Shown piece after piece: positions 16,189 to 23,151 of a stretch of 64,000 nucleotides of DNA (positions are counted from its first letter, which is position 1; each line of letters opens with the position of its first letter). The stretch lies in NCBI GenBank assembly GCA_041747435.1, contig JBGTFE010000096.1, positions 1-64,000 of the forward strand, in the 5' to 3' direction. Position numbers and translations under genes: made by a program. The stretch comes from JBGTFE01 sp041747435 (GTDB taxonomy: Bacteria > Acidobacteriota > Blastocatellia > Pyrinomonadales > Pyrinomonadaceae). The notes below the pieces were generated by a model, which did not search any database, was not told the DNA's origin, and saw nothing but the letters and a program-made list of their open reading frames with translations.

Positions 16189-16842
16189 TTATTTCAAAGC
16201 CTCGTACGCCTTTTTAAGCGCGATAAAATCGTCCTGGTTTCCGCCGGGCGAGTCCGGATGCAAAACGCGCGCGGCTTTTTGATACGCAGTTTTCGCGACG
16301 GCTTTATCGGACAAAATCGCGTCGACGCCAAAACCGGAATATTTCGAAAGGATCTGCGCCGCGGCGTCCGGCGTTGAGGTTTTTCCTTCGGCGGATGGTA
16401 AGGCGAGGCGCTTTACCATATCTTGAAATTTCATCACGCCGTAACGCTCGACGGCGCGAAGATTTTGGAGGGAAAGCGCGATCGCCCGGAGATTATCCTG
16501 CCAATCGTCAAACGTATCGCACGGATAAGTTACCGGCTGAATTTTTATCTTGTCTTTATTCGTGCCAGGAATGGGAGTGCGCTCGGTGATCAGATCGAAA
16601 CTGAGCTTCACGCCTTGTTTGTAAGGTCTGGCGTCTGCGCGAAGCTGCCCGTCCAAGCGGATCTCGCCCGGACGCACGAACATTTCGATCCGTAGGCTAT
16701 CCGAACGAATATCCAGATGATCTAATTCACGCTCGAGTAATTTTTTAGTTTGATTGTACGCAGCGCGAAACGTGGAGCGCTTCGGATATTTCGTTTCTTC
16801 CCCGTTCCAGTTTTTGATCGCTTTAATTTGAATTCTTAACAT
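16189..16842 (-). CDS. Phage protein with C-terminal J-domain
   Basis: This 217-residue protein ends in a DnaJ-type helix pair with the HPD triad at residues 195-197 ('AYQKAARVLHPDSPGGNQDDFIALKKAYEALK'). That is the motif that stimulates DnaK ATPase. The N-terminal 150 residues are not recognised. The placement of the J-domain at the C-terminus suggests a targeting protein that recruits host Hsp70, perhaps to remodel the transposase complex (Mu uses ClpX for this). This role is inference. Confidence 0.65.
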   Translation of the reverse strand: MLRIQIKAIKNWNGEETKYPKRSTFRAAYNQTKKLLERELDHLDIRSDSLRIEMFVRPGEIRLDGQLRADARPYKQGVKLSFDLITERTPIPGTNKDKIKIQPVTYPCDTFDDWQDNLRAIALSLQNLRAVERYGVMKFQDMVKRLALPSAEGKTSTPDAAAQILSKYSGFGVDAILSDKAVAKTAYQKAARVLHPDSPGGNQDDFIALKKAYEALK

Positions 16843-17072
16843 TTTTCACCGTATCCTTCCAATTTCAGAAGCGACGCTTTGACCGCTTTTTCGAGTTTCA
16901 AGTCCTGCCGGGAGCGAGCTGCGCCGTCGACGGCGTTCATCCGGTCAAATGATGTAATTCGCCGCTCGATATATTCGATCCGGCGCTCGACAAATTTAAG
17001 CTGTGCCGCGAGCGATGTGTCGAATTTTTTCTTTACTTTAGACTCGGACACATTCTTCCTCGCATTTCTCAC
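16836..17072 (-). CDS. Small coiled-coil phage protein
   Basis: A 78-residue, highly charged protein with heptad-like helices (LKFVERRIEYIERRITSF). It starts at GTG 17072 inside the end of the previous gene, a 35-bp overlap; a GTG at 17051 is an alternative. Its stop overlaps the start of the J-domain gene (ATGTTAA). Confidence 0.5.
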   Translation of the reverse strand: MRNARKNVSESKVKKKFDTSLAAQLKFVERRIEYIERRITSFDRMNAVDGAARSRQDLKLEKAVKASLLKLEGYGEKC

Positions 17073-17412
17073 GCTCTAGGCGTTTTACGGTGTTCAGTTC
17101 GATGTGAGCGGCGCGCCAGAGAACCTCGTGGAGATGCTCGCCGTCTTCACAGCGGCGCTGACCGTCTGCGCCCGTCCATTTAACGACGTACCAAAACCCC
17201 GAGCGTGATTCCGGGACGCATTGAATGATCACCGTGAAATCGTTTTTGCGCGAGACGAATTGCTCCGGATCGTAGCCTTCGCTTTCAGCGATGCGGCGGT
17301 CGGCGGCGGCGCCGTTTCGCGCCATATCGCGCCCGAAAGATTTTAGATCAAGCGAAGCCCACGGCGTGTGATCGCGCCGGTCGCGGACGTCCTGTTCGAA
17401 TTTTGCGGTCAT
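17038..17412 (-). CDS. Hypothetical phage protein
   Basis: This 124-residue protein is not recognised. Its middle part has beta strands (FTVIIQCVPE, FWYVVKWTG) and its C-terminus is a charged helix with three Cys. An AAGGAA lies before the ATG. It is part of the leftward operon. Confidence 0.5.
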   Translation of the reverse strand: MTAKFEQDVRDRRDHTPWASLDLKSFGRDMARNGAAADRRIAESEGYDPEQFVSRKNDFTVIIQCVPESRSGFWYVVKWTGADGQRRCEDGEHLHEVLWRAAHIELNTVKRLEREKCEEECVRV

Positions 17413-17419
17413 AATTTCC

Positions 17420-18124
17420 TTACCGATCGATCCCGAGTTTTTGTTTAAGTACCGGGATGTATTTCGCCGTCATTTTCCGCGAGATCTTCACGTCAGCGCC
17501 GAGCGATTTTTTCAGATCGCGGTGCGCGGCGATGTTCAGCATTTGGATCGTCAGCGCCGTCGCCTGATCGAACCGAAGCATTTCAAAGGTCGTCGCCTTA
17601 AAACGCGGTTTCAAGAAATTCGCGCGGCGCTCGGGCGTCCAGCCAAGATAATCTTCGAGCTTGCGAAGCGTGAAGCGCTGCTCCGGCGACGAAAGGTGGA
17701 AGATCTCCGCGCCGCCTGCAGGAGGCTCGTAACGGACGAGCTTGCCTTCTGCGATCAGCTCTTCCTGGCGCAATTTGGCGCGTTGGCGCACGTCGTGCGG
17801 AATAATCGAAACCAAGTCCGTCGATTCTGGTATTTTATGGATCTTGCGAAACGCGCTCTCATTTGCCTTGCCGGTCAACCGCCTCATCTCCTCGAGAACG
17901 CGCCCGATTTGCGGGTCGGAGATATCTGTCGTCGATTCGAGTTTACGCAGCCCGAGGAAATTCTTTATCCACTTAAGCCGCTCGGCGCGGATCGTATCTT
18001 TATCTTCGAGATCCAAATCGGGTCGCATTTGTTTGAACAAAATATTCAGCGCCGCGTAAGCGCCGTTCCGCGATTGGCGCGACATTGAACGCTGATTGGC
18101 ATTGTATTTTCTGGCTGTTGACAT
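17420..18124 (-). CDS. GemA-like (DUF1018) phage regulatory protein, tentative
   Basis: This 234-residue protein has 'RLKWIKNFLGLRKLESTTDISDPQIGRVLEEMRRL' (about residues 50-85). This resembles the DUF1018 core of Mu gp16/GemA, which modulates host gene expression. The rest is helical and basic. The start at 18124 has a GAGGAGG Shine-Dalgarno and overlaps the end of the clamp gene region. The family assignment rests on motif resemblance only. Confidence 0.45.
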   Translation of the reverse strand: MSTARKYNANQRSMSRQSRNGAYAALNILFKQMRPDLDLEDKDTIRAERLKWIKNFLGLRKLESTTDISDPQIGRVLEEMRRLTGKANESAFRKIHKIPESTDLVSIIPHDVRQRAKLRQEELIAEGKLVRYEPPAGGAEIFHLSSPEQRFTLRKLEDYLGWTPERRANFLKPRFKATTFEMLRFDQATALTIQMLNIAAHRDLKKSLGADVKISRKMTAKYIPVLKQKLGIDR

Positions 18125-18138
18125 AACGTTAAACCTCC

Positions 18139-19323
18139 TCAAACCCGCAGCGGCATCAAGATATATTTATAATCGTCGTCGCCGTCGACGGTGAATACCG
18201 TTTGCGCGTCGGCGTCCTTGTAGCTCAGCGAAACGCGCGGCGATCCGGCAGATTCTTTGACCTTTACCTTGTCGCCTTCGGTTTCCTGTTCGGCGCGAGA
18301 TTCCGCGCCGGCTGCGGTGACGACGGCGAGAAAATCGCTCAAATATTTGTGATTAAATCCGAACGTGGTGCCATCGCCGTCGCCTTCGAACGCCGCGAGC
18401 GCGACGGCTTCGCGAGCTTCGCCTTCTTCCGCGCTTTGCGATTCGATCAAAACCTCGCCGGCATCGATCGACAATCGAATAGACAGGAGTCTTTGATCGG
18501 ACATCAGCGCGACGCGCCGGACGGCATTTTTTATTTCGACCGCGTCGAACGATGCGATTTTATCGTTGTCTTTGGGAATGAGGATTTCGTAGTTCGGGAA
18601 CGTGCCGGTGAGCTTTCGCGCGGTCAGCAGGCGACCATCGACCTCAAAATAGATGTGGTTCTTGTCTTCGCCGAAACCGATCTCGCCGCGATAGCCGCCG
18701 GAGATCTTCGCGAATTCGAGCAGCGCCTTTTTTGGGATCAGCACGTCCATCGGCTCGACGGTCGCGCCAGCCGGAATCGGCGTTTCGATCAAGGCGAGCC
18801 GGTGACCGTCGGTCGTGACCATTCGCACGGTCTTGGCGTCGATCTCGAACTTTGCGCCGGAAAGCGTGAAACGCGATTGCTCGTTCGTGATCGCAAAAGA
18901 CGTGCTCGAAATAAAGCGGTTGAATATCTCGCCGGGAAGTTTAAGCGGCGCGGATTTGAACTGCGCGGTTTCGGGAAACTTATCGGCTTCGACGGCGGCG
19001 AGGCGGAAATTCGATCTGCCGCACGACATTTTCACCCAGGCATTCGCCTCTTTTTCGAAATGCACGTCGTCGGATTCAAGCAGCCGGACGATATCGAAAA
19101 GCTTACGCGCCTGAACGCAGATCTTACCGGGTTCGGCGATCTCCGCCGGCGCTTCGCAGCGCAGCGTAATATCGAGATCGGTTCCGGTGATTCGGATGGC
19201 GTTTTCGCCGAGCGATTCGAGCAAAACATTCGAGAGTACGGGAATGACAGTCGTTCTTTCGAGAACACCCTGGACGAGCGAAAGTTCATAAGCCAATAGT
19301 TTTCTGTCAATTTTGAATTTCAT
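18139..19323 (-). CDS. dnaN: DNA polymerase III beta sliding clamp, phage-borne
   Basis: This 394-residue protein is full length for a bacterial beta clamp (about 370 residues) and follows the family from end to end. The start is 'LAYELSLVQGVLERTTVIPVLSNVLLES', followed by 'ITGTDLDITLRC', 'RKLFDIVRLL', 'VRMVTTDGHRLALIE' and the C-terminal 'YILMPLRV', which lines the partner-binding pocket. It should form the dimeric ring that tethers polymerases. ATG 19323 has an AAGGAG Shine-Dalgarno. A clamp is not part of the classical Mu gene set. Similarity to acidobacterial chromosomal clamps suggests capture from a host. Confidence 0.93.
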   Translation of the reverse strand: MKFKIDRKLLAYELSLVQGVLERTTVIPVLSNVLLESLGENAIRITGTDLDITLRCEAPAEIAEPGKICVQARKLFDIVRLLESDDVHFEKEANAWVKMSCGRSNFRLAAVEADKFPETAQFKSAPLKLPGEIFNRFISSTSFAITNEQSRFTLSGAKFEIDAKTVRMVTTDGHRLALIETPIPAGATVEPMDVLIPKKALLEFAKISGGYRGEIGFGEDKNHIYFEVDGRLLTARKLTGTFPNYEILIPKDNDKIASFDAVEIKNAVRRVALMSDQRLLSIRLSIDAGEVLIESQSAEEGEAREAVALAAFEGDGDGTTFGFNHKYLSDFLAVVTAAGAESRAEQETEGDKVKVKESAGSPRVSLSYKDADAQTVFTVDGDDDYKYILMPLRV

Positions 19324-19537
19324 TTTTCCATCTCCTTCCTTTCTTTTTAAAGAGATTTTCAACTTCTTCGCCGAGCGTTTCGAGAAATTCTTTTTCCTCG
19401 TCGGTCGTCGCCTCGATGTAAAGAAAACTCAGCGGCGCGTCTTCCTTATAAAACTGCGTGCGAAAAAATTCTTCCGTCAGTTTTTTTGCCCGCTCACGGA
19501 CAAAATCTTCATTTTTCGATTCAATAATAAAAACCAT
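19307..19537 (-). CDS. Small acidic hypothetical phage protein
   Basis: A 76-residue charged helical protein (MVFIIESKNEDFVRERAKKL...). It overlaps the clamp start by 17 bp, so the two are probably translationally coupled. Not recognised. Confidence 0.5.
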   Translation of the reverse strand: MVFIIESKNEDFVRERAKKLTEEFFRTQFYKEDAPLSFLYIEATTDEEKEFLETLGEEVENLFKKKGRRWKNEIQN

Positions 19538-19547
19538 TTTGTCGCCT

Positions 19548-19988
19548 TTAATTCTGCGGAATATCCACGAGTCTCATCTGACCGGCGAGATGCGGATACG
19601 TCCGTTTTGTCATTTTTTCAATGGTGTTTATTTCGCTCAGTATTTGCGACCACCACATTCTTCTAAACTCGGTAAATTCGGCTTCCGAGCGACACCAGTA
19701 ATAGCCTTCCGGCTTTGAGCGCCGCGTTAAGATCGGGAAACCGCGGTCGTCGCGCAGGCGTTTGATTATCAACTTCAGCCGCCGAAAATTGAGTGTCTGA
19801 TCTAATGAATCGGCGACGGCGGCGACGATCTCGTTCGTTTTCAAAGGTCGGTCGCTCGCGGCTTCGAAAAGAAGAGATGCGATAAACTTTTCCAGTTCGC
19901 TCATCGGCTCGCCGCCGACCGGCGAGATCATCTCTTCTTCAAAAAGCTCAAACGCGAACGATAATTGTTCCGCCGTCGACGACATCAT
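19548..19988 (-). CDS. Winged-helix-like phage protein
   Basis: This 146-residue protein has a likely winged helix in residues 45-110 ('KTNEIVAAVADSL...RRLKLIIKRLRDDRGFPILTRR...GYYWCRSEAE'), a pattern seen in small phage DNA-binding proteins where a wing ends in 'GYY'. The start may be the second of two adjacent Met codons. It probably binds DNA. Confidence 0.55.
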   Translation of the reverse strand: MMSSTAEQLSFAFELFEEEMISPVGGEPMSELEKFIASLLFEAASDRPLKTNEIVAAVADSLDQTLNFRRLKLIIKRLRDDRGFPILTRRSKPEGYYWCRSEAEFTEFRRMWWSQILSEINTIEKMTKRTYPHLAGQMRLVDIPQN

Positions 19989-19992
19989 TTTT

Positions 19993-20718
19993 CTAAACCG
20001 CCAAATGTTCCGCGCCCGGCGCTGCCGGAATTATTTCGTGCTCGTCGGTGTAGTTGTCGAGCCAGTTGATCACGGCGAGCCGTTCGGTTTCATTCAGCGC
20101 GGCGGCAGTATTCGTGCCGAATTTTTCCTGAAGCTTTTCACGATAACGCGTGATGTCGAGCCCGCCGTCTTCGAGCTTCAGGACAAGACCTTTTTCGGCA
20201 GCAAGCTTGTGGATCACGCCGAGCTGGTCGGTCCGGCGTTTCGCTTCTGCGAGAACCGGTTCGCTTTCATTGCGGCGGCGCTGCGCGGCTTCGAGCTCGC
20301 GTCCGAAATCGACCTCGGAAGGATGAAATCCGGCTGCCTTTAACGCCGCGCTCAAGGCGCGTCCGCCGGCGAGCTTATGCGGGTCAAAAATTTCGTCTGT
20401 TTCCGGATGCTGTTCGTCGATCATAGCGACGCCGGGACGCGTGAACACGCGGTTTTGCGTGTCGATCACCGTTGCCGTATAGACAAACTGCTGAGTCAAT
20501 TCAATGAGCTGGTTGTAATCGACCGAGCTGCTTTGATAACCCGGAATCTGCCGGGCAATCTTTTCCAAAAGGCTCGCCGGAATCCAGGGATCGAGCGGAT
20601 CCTCTTTATTTAGAAAAAGGACGCGGCTGCCGTCAATTTTGAAATTGGTTACTAACGTCGAAACAATTTTCTGCTGCGCCGGCGTTCGTGTTTGCGGTGC
20701 TTTTGTTTGTGTCATCAT
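19993..20718 (-). CDS. Hypothetical phage protein, possibly DNA-repair related
   Basis: This 241-residue protein shows 'VYTATVIDTQNRVFTRPGVAMI' followed by 'KLAGGRALSAALKAAGF'. That combination resembles single-strand annealing (Rad52/Sak-like) proteins, but the similarity is weak. A charged helix follows (residues 140-190). A GGAG Shine-Dalgarno precedes ATG-ATG. Its 5' end overlaps the 3' end of the upstream small gene by 86 bp. Confidence 0.5.
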   Translation of the reverse strand: MMTQTKAPQTRTPAQQKIVSTLVTNFKIDGSRVLFLNKEDPLDPWIPASLLEKIARQIPGYQSSSVDYNQLIELTQQFVYTATVIDTQNRVFTRPGVAMIDEQHPETDEIFDPHKLAGGRALSAALKAAGFHPSEVDFGRELEAAQRRRNESEPVLAEAKRRTDQLGVIHKLAAEKGLVLKLEDGGLDITRYREKLQEKFGTNTAAALNETERLAVINWLDNYTDEHEIIPAAPGAEHLAV

Positions 20719-20941
20719 TTTTTTCTCCGGTTTTTTGATTTAGCAAGTGCCGTGATAACGCCGCGCAAAGCCGCGAAGCCAGCGCGTAAGAGCGACCGCC
20801 GCAAACGGCACAACAGCCGACGGTCGTCAATTTTGTTTTTACCGGGAGCAGATCGTCGCCGGCGCAATCGCCGCACACAATCAGAACCGGTAATTCGCGC
20901 GGAAGCGCCGCGCTCGAAACTCTGTCAAAGATTTTTAGCAT
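20633..20941 (-). CDS. Small Cys-rich phage protein
   Basis: A 102-residue ORF. Residues 20-60 hold Cys pairs (VCGDCAGDD...CCAVCGG), suggesting a zinc site. The start overlaps the previous stop (ATGCTAA), which supports translation. The last 30 residues overlap the next gene in another frame, so the natural end is less certain. Confidence 0.5.
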   Translation of the reverse strand: MLKIFDRVSSAALPRELPVLIVCGDCAGDDLLPVKTKLTTVGCCAVCGGRSYALASRLCAALSRHLLNQKTGEKNDDTNKSTANTNAGAAENCFDVSNQFQN

Positions 20942-21189
20942 TTCGACTCCTCGATCATCGGGAGATCTTCTTCGGTCAGTATTCGGTCGAGAAGCTGGAG
21001 CTGGCGGAGGGAGTTCGAAACCGCTGTGAACTGCGCGATATCGCTATGCGCGGTTTCTTTGTGAATCGGTTTTCGAATGCGTTTTGCATGTTGGCTGTAA
21101 CCCTCGACAATGTCTTCAATAAATTCGATCTGTTCTTCGATCGTGTATTCGCGTTCTTCCTGTTCCATGAGTTCGTCGGTTACTTGCAT
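20935..21189 (-). CDS. Small acidic helical phage protein
   Basis: An 84-residue protein (MQVTDELMEQEEREYTIEE...). ATG 21189 is chosen because an AGGAGGT lies 7 nt upstream. Not recognised. Confidence 0.55.
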   Translation of the reverse strand: MQVTDELMEQEEREYTIEEQIEFIEDIVEGYSQHAKRIRKPIHKETAHSDIAQFTAVSNSLRQLQLLDRILTEEDLPMIEESKC

Positions 21190-21205
21190 CTTCCACACCT
21201 CCTAT

Positions 21206-21242
21206 AGTTCAACCGGTCGCTACCGCGCGCGGTTCTGACAAA
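21206..21242. repeat. 37-bp intergenic repeat, copy 1
   Basis: AGTTCAA, a hairpin core GGTCGCTACCG and (A/G)GTTCTGACAA are shared with 25596-25631 at almost every position and in the same orientation. Both copies sit in gaps just upstream of minus-strand genes. Confidence 0.75.
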
Positions 21243-21247
21243 AACCG

Positions 21248-21472
21248 TCAAGCATTCGCCGCCTCCACTTGTTTCTGAAACCGCCGCTTGCCGCGCGTCC
21301 GCGCCTTCATCAGCCGGTCGCTCGCGTTTATGCGGCGCGATAAGCTTTTTTGATTCCAGCCCAGAAGATTCGCGGCGTCGTACAAAGTGCTGCACCGGGC
21401 AAACGCTTCCTCGACCTCGCTTTCGGTAAGCGGACGCGGCGGAACCGGATTTTTTAGTTTGAGCGCTTTCAT
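21248..21472 (-). CDS. Small helix-turn-helix DNA-binding protein
   Basis: A 74-residue protein with a Fis/Trp-repressor-like helix-turn-helix: 'LTESEVEEAFARCSTLYDAANLLGWNQKSLSRRINASDRL', where the recognition helix follows GWNQKSL. A basic tail follows. It is located directly after the MuB-like gene and probably regulates early genes. Confidence 0.6.
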   Translation of the reverse strand: MKALKLKNPVPPRPLTESEVEEAFARCSTLYDAANLLGWNQKSLSRRINASDRLMKARTRGKRRFQKQVEAANA

Positions 21473-21483
21473 AAATTCAAACC

Positions 21484-22506
21484 TCAGGCGACCATCAGCC
21501 GAGTGCTGGCGTCGTCGATTATTTCCTCAAGCGTAAAATCGCCTTTTTCGATGGCTTCCTCGTTTTTCTTTATAGACGAGTGAACTCGCGGAAGCAGCAT
21601 ATCGAGATACCGGTGATTTCCCCGAGTGATTTCGAAAAATTTTTTAACGACTGCGTCACTCGCCCGATCCCCCAACAAATGACGGACGATCGATTTAACT
21701 TCAAAATCCGCTAATTCATCGAAAACGCAGTGCCACCCGACCCGGCTGATAAGCTGCGCGCGAATATCTTCAGTTTCAGTCGACTTCATAAAGAGATCGA
21801 ACAGCTTCTTTGTACCAAGGAGGACGATTGGCGTGCGGGTCTTTTCCCAGATGTAGCAAATGGTTCCAATCGCCTTTATGTCTAAATAGTTTCCCTGATC
21901 GACGATAATCAGCCGCGGAACGCGTTTACTAGATAGCCGCTCGCAGATCATATCCTCGAGAAGCGCGATCGGATGGTGAGGGCTTAGCTTCAATTCCATC
22001 GCTAATTTTTGCGCGAAATATTTTGCGGTAATGTTCGGCGAGCAGAGAATCTCGATCGGCATAGTGGTCATTTTGCCGATTTTATATTTCCCGATCGCGA
22101 CCGATTTCCCAACGCCGGGCGAGCCGTAGCCGAGGCAAATGAGCTTTTCCTCGACTGCCAGTTTGCAAAGATACTGAAATTTTTGCCATAAAATAGTTTC
22201 GGAAAATCCGAGCCTAACGCCGCTTCGCACAGCCCCGTCGACTTTTTCACGATAGTTGCGAATTTTTTCTTCGAGGCTCGTGTTTTTTGGATTTACACCG
22301 AGACCGCCGCCGACCTTTGGCAGAAAATAAGTGCCGTTGAGGTAGGCGTCCAGCGTCGGTCTCGAATAGCCGATGTGGTCGCTGCGCGACAAAACGACGG
22401 TTGTTAAATGCGGATGATCGGCGATGTAGTTTTCCAGCCATTGGCGAAGCTCTTCGTCGCCTACGTCTTTTCCGCCGCCTACAATATTTAGTTTTGCTTC
22501 ACTCAT
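21484..22506 (-). CDS. MuB-like AAA+ transposition ATPase
   Basis: This 340-residue protein has an N-terminal helix-turn-helix region (residues 15-65, 'SRSDHIGYSRPTLDAYLNG') and an ATPase core. Walker A is GYGSPGVGKS (126-135) and Walker B is RLIIVDQ (198-204); an Arg-rich sensor region is near 230-250. MuB binds target DNA non-specifically, delivers it to the transposase and gives immunity. Gene order (transposase, zinc-finger protein, ATPase) parallels the Mu A-B order. Confidence 0.9.
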   Translation of the reverse strand: MSEAKLNIVGGGKDVGDEELRQWLENYIADHPHLTTVVLSRSDHIGYSRPTLDAYLNGTYFLPKVGGGLGVNPKNTSLEEKIRNYREKVDGAVRSGVRLGFSETILWQKFQYLCKLAVEEKLICLGYGSPGVGKSVAIGKYKIGKMTTMPIEILCSPNITAKYFAQKLAMELKLSPHHPIALLEDMICERLSSKRVPRLIIVDQGNYLDIKAIGTICYIWEKTRTPIVLLGTKKLFDLFMKSTETEDIRAQLISRVGWHCVFDELADFEVKSIVRHLLGDRASDAVVKKFFEITRGNHRYLDMLLPRVHSSIKKNEEAIEKGDFTLEEIIDDASTRLMVA

Positions 22507-22551
22507 TTCAATTTTTCCTGTTTTTTTGAACCATTAAATTTCCAAAAATCA

Positions 22552-22581
22552 TTGACTTTTTGTGCCCGGCACGGTTATAAA
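22552..22581 (+). promoter_or_regulatory. Plus-strand promoter overlapped by a perfect dyad
   Basis: TTGACT (22552-22557) and TATAAA (22576-22581) are 18 bp apart. The spacer ends in CCGGCACGGT (22566-22575), the left arm of a perfect 10-bp inverted repeat whose right arm is at 22600-22609. The promoter points away from the MuB-like gene and into the 3' end of the zinc-finger gene, antisense to the early operon. Confidence 0.6.
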
Positions 22582-22587
22582 GACAAA

Positions 22588-22672
22588 GGTGCTGTATTTA
22601 CCGTGCCGGTTTTTTACTCCGGGCTTTCCAAATTTCTTTTGAACGGGTCATTTGGAAAGCCTTTTGTTTTTG
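22588..22672 (+). ncRNA. Candidate small plus-strand RNA
   Basis: A transcript from the promoter at 22552-22581 would start near 22588. It would end at a terminator made of GGCTTTCCAAAT (22622-22633) pairing with ATTTGGAAAGCC (22650-22661), followed by TTTTGTTTTT. That gives an RNA of about 80-85 nt with no ORF. Its last part is antisense to the final codons of the gene ending at 22648. Confidence 0.5.
22622..22672 (+). terminator. Rho-independent terminator (12-bp stem)
   Basis: A 12-bp perfect stem with a 16-nt loop is followed by a T-rich run on the plus strand. The minus strand has no T-run after it, so the direction is plus. Confidence 0.7.
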
Positions 22673-23151
22673 TTCTTCTCGATCAGCTTCGGATTAAGCT
22701 CATCGAGTAAATCCCGGATCATCGCAAGCGCGACGTCGTCCTCGGTCGTAAAATCATCGCCCCTGACGGCGTATGTCTTACCGATGATCGCCGCGACGCG
22801 TTCCGGAAACTTCAAATAAAGCGCCGATTGCGCTTCGACTGCTGCCAAATTCATCACCTCCTTTCTGCGCCGGCTGCGCTTTTCGAAATGTTGAGCGAGC
22901 CGATCGTAGATCCTCCGGAGAAAATCCCGGTCGAGCGACTTTCGCTTTTCAAACTCTTTTATGCCAGCCCAGTAATTCTGAACGGCTTCCGGGTTCTCGC
23001 GGCGGCAAAGCCAGCAAATGACGTTTCGCCGCAGATCTTTGTTCGAGTTTCGGAATTCATGTTTGGTTCGCGGCTCGCCGCAGGTCGGACATTTCGGGTA
23101 CCGCGCTTTCTGCGGCAGCTTCACACCGAATTTTGTAACCGTGTAAACCAT
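22648..23151 (-). CDS. Zinc-finger phage protein between transposase and MuB genes
   Basis: A 167-residue protein with CxxC...CxxC (CPTCGEPRTKHEF...CWLCRRENPE, about residues 19-50), then basic helices. ATG 23151 overlaps the transposase stop as TGATG. No family is recognised. Its position between the A- and B-like genes suggests a part in transposition. Confidence 0.65.
   Translation of the reverse strand: MVYTVTKFGVKLPQKARYPKCPTCGEPRTKHEFRNSNKDLRRNVICWLCRRENPEAVQNYWAGIKEFEKRKSLDRDFLRRIYDRLAQHFEKRSRRRKEVMNLAAVEAQSALYLKFPERVAAIIGKTYAVRGDDFTTEDDVALAMIRDLLDELNPKLIEKNKNKRLSK

Noticed and set aside
18202..19299. 365-residue plus-strand ORF opposite dnaN
   Set aside because: Antisense shadow caused by GC-skewed codons of the clamp gene; no domain content.
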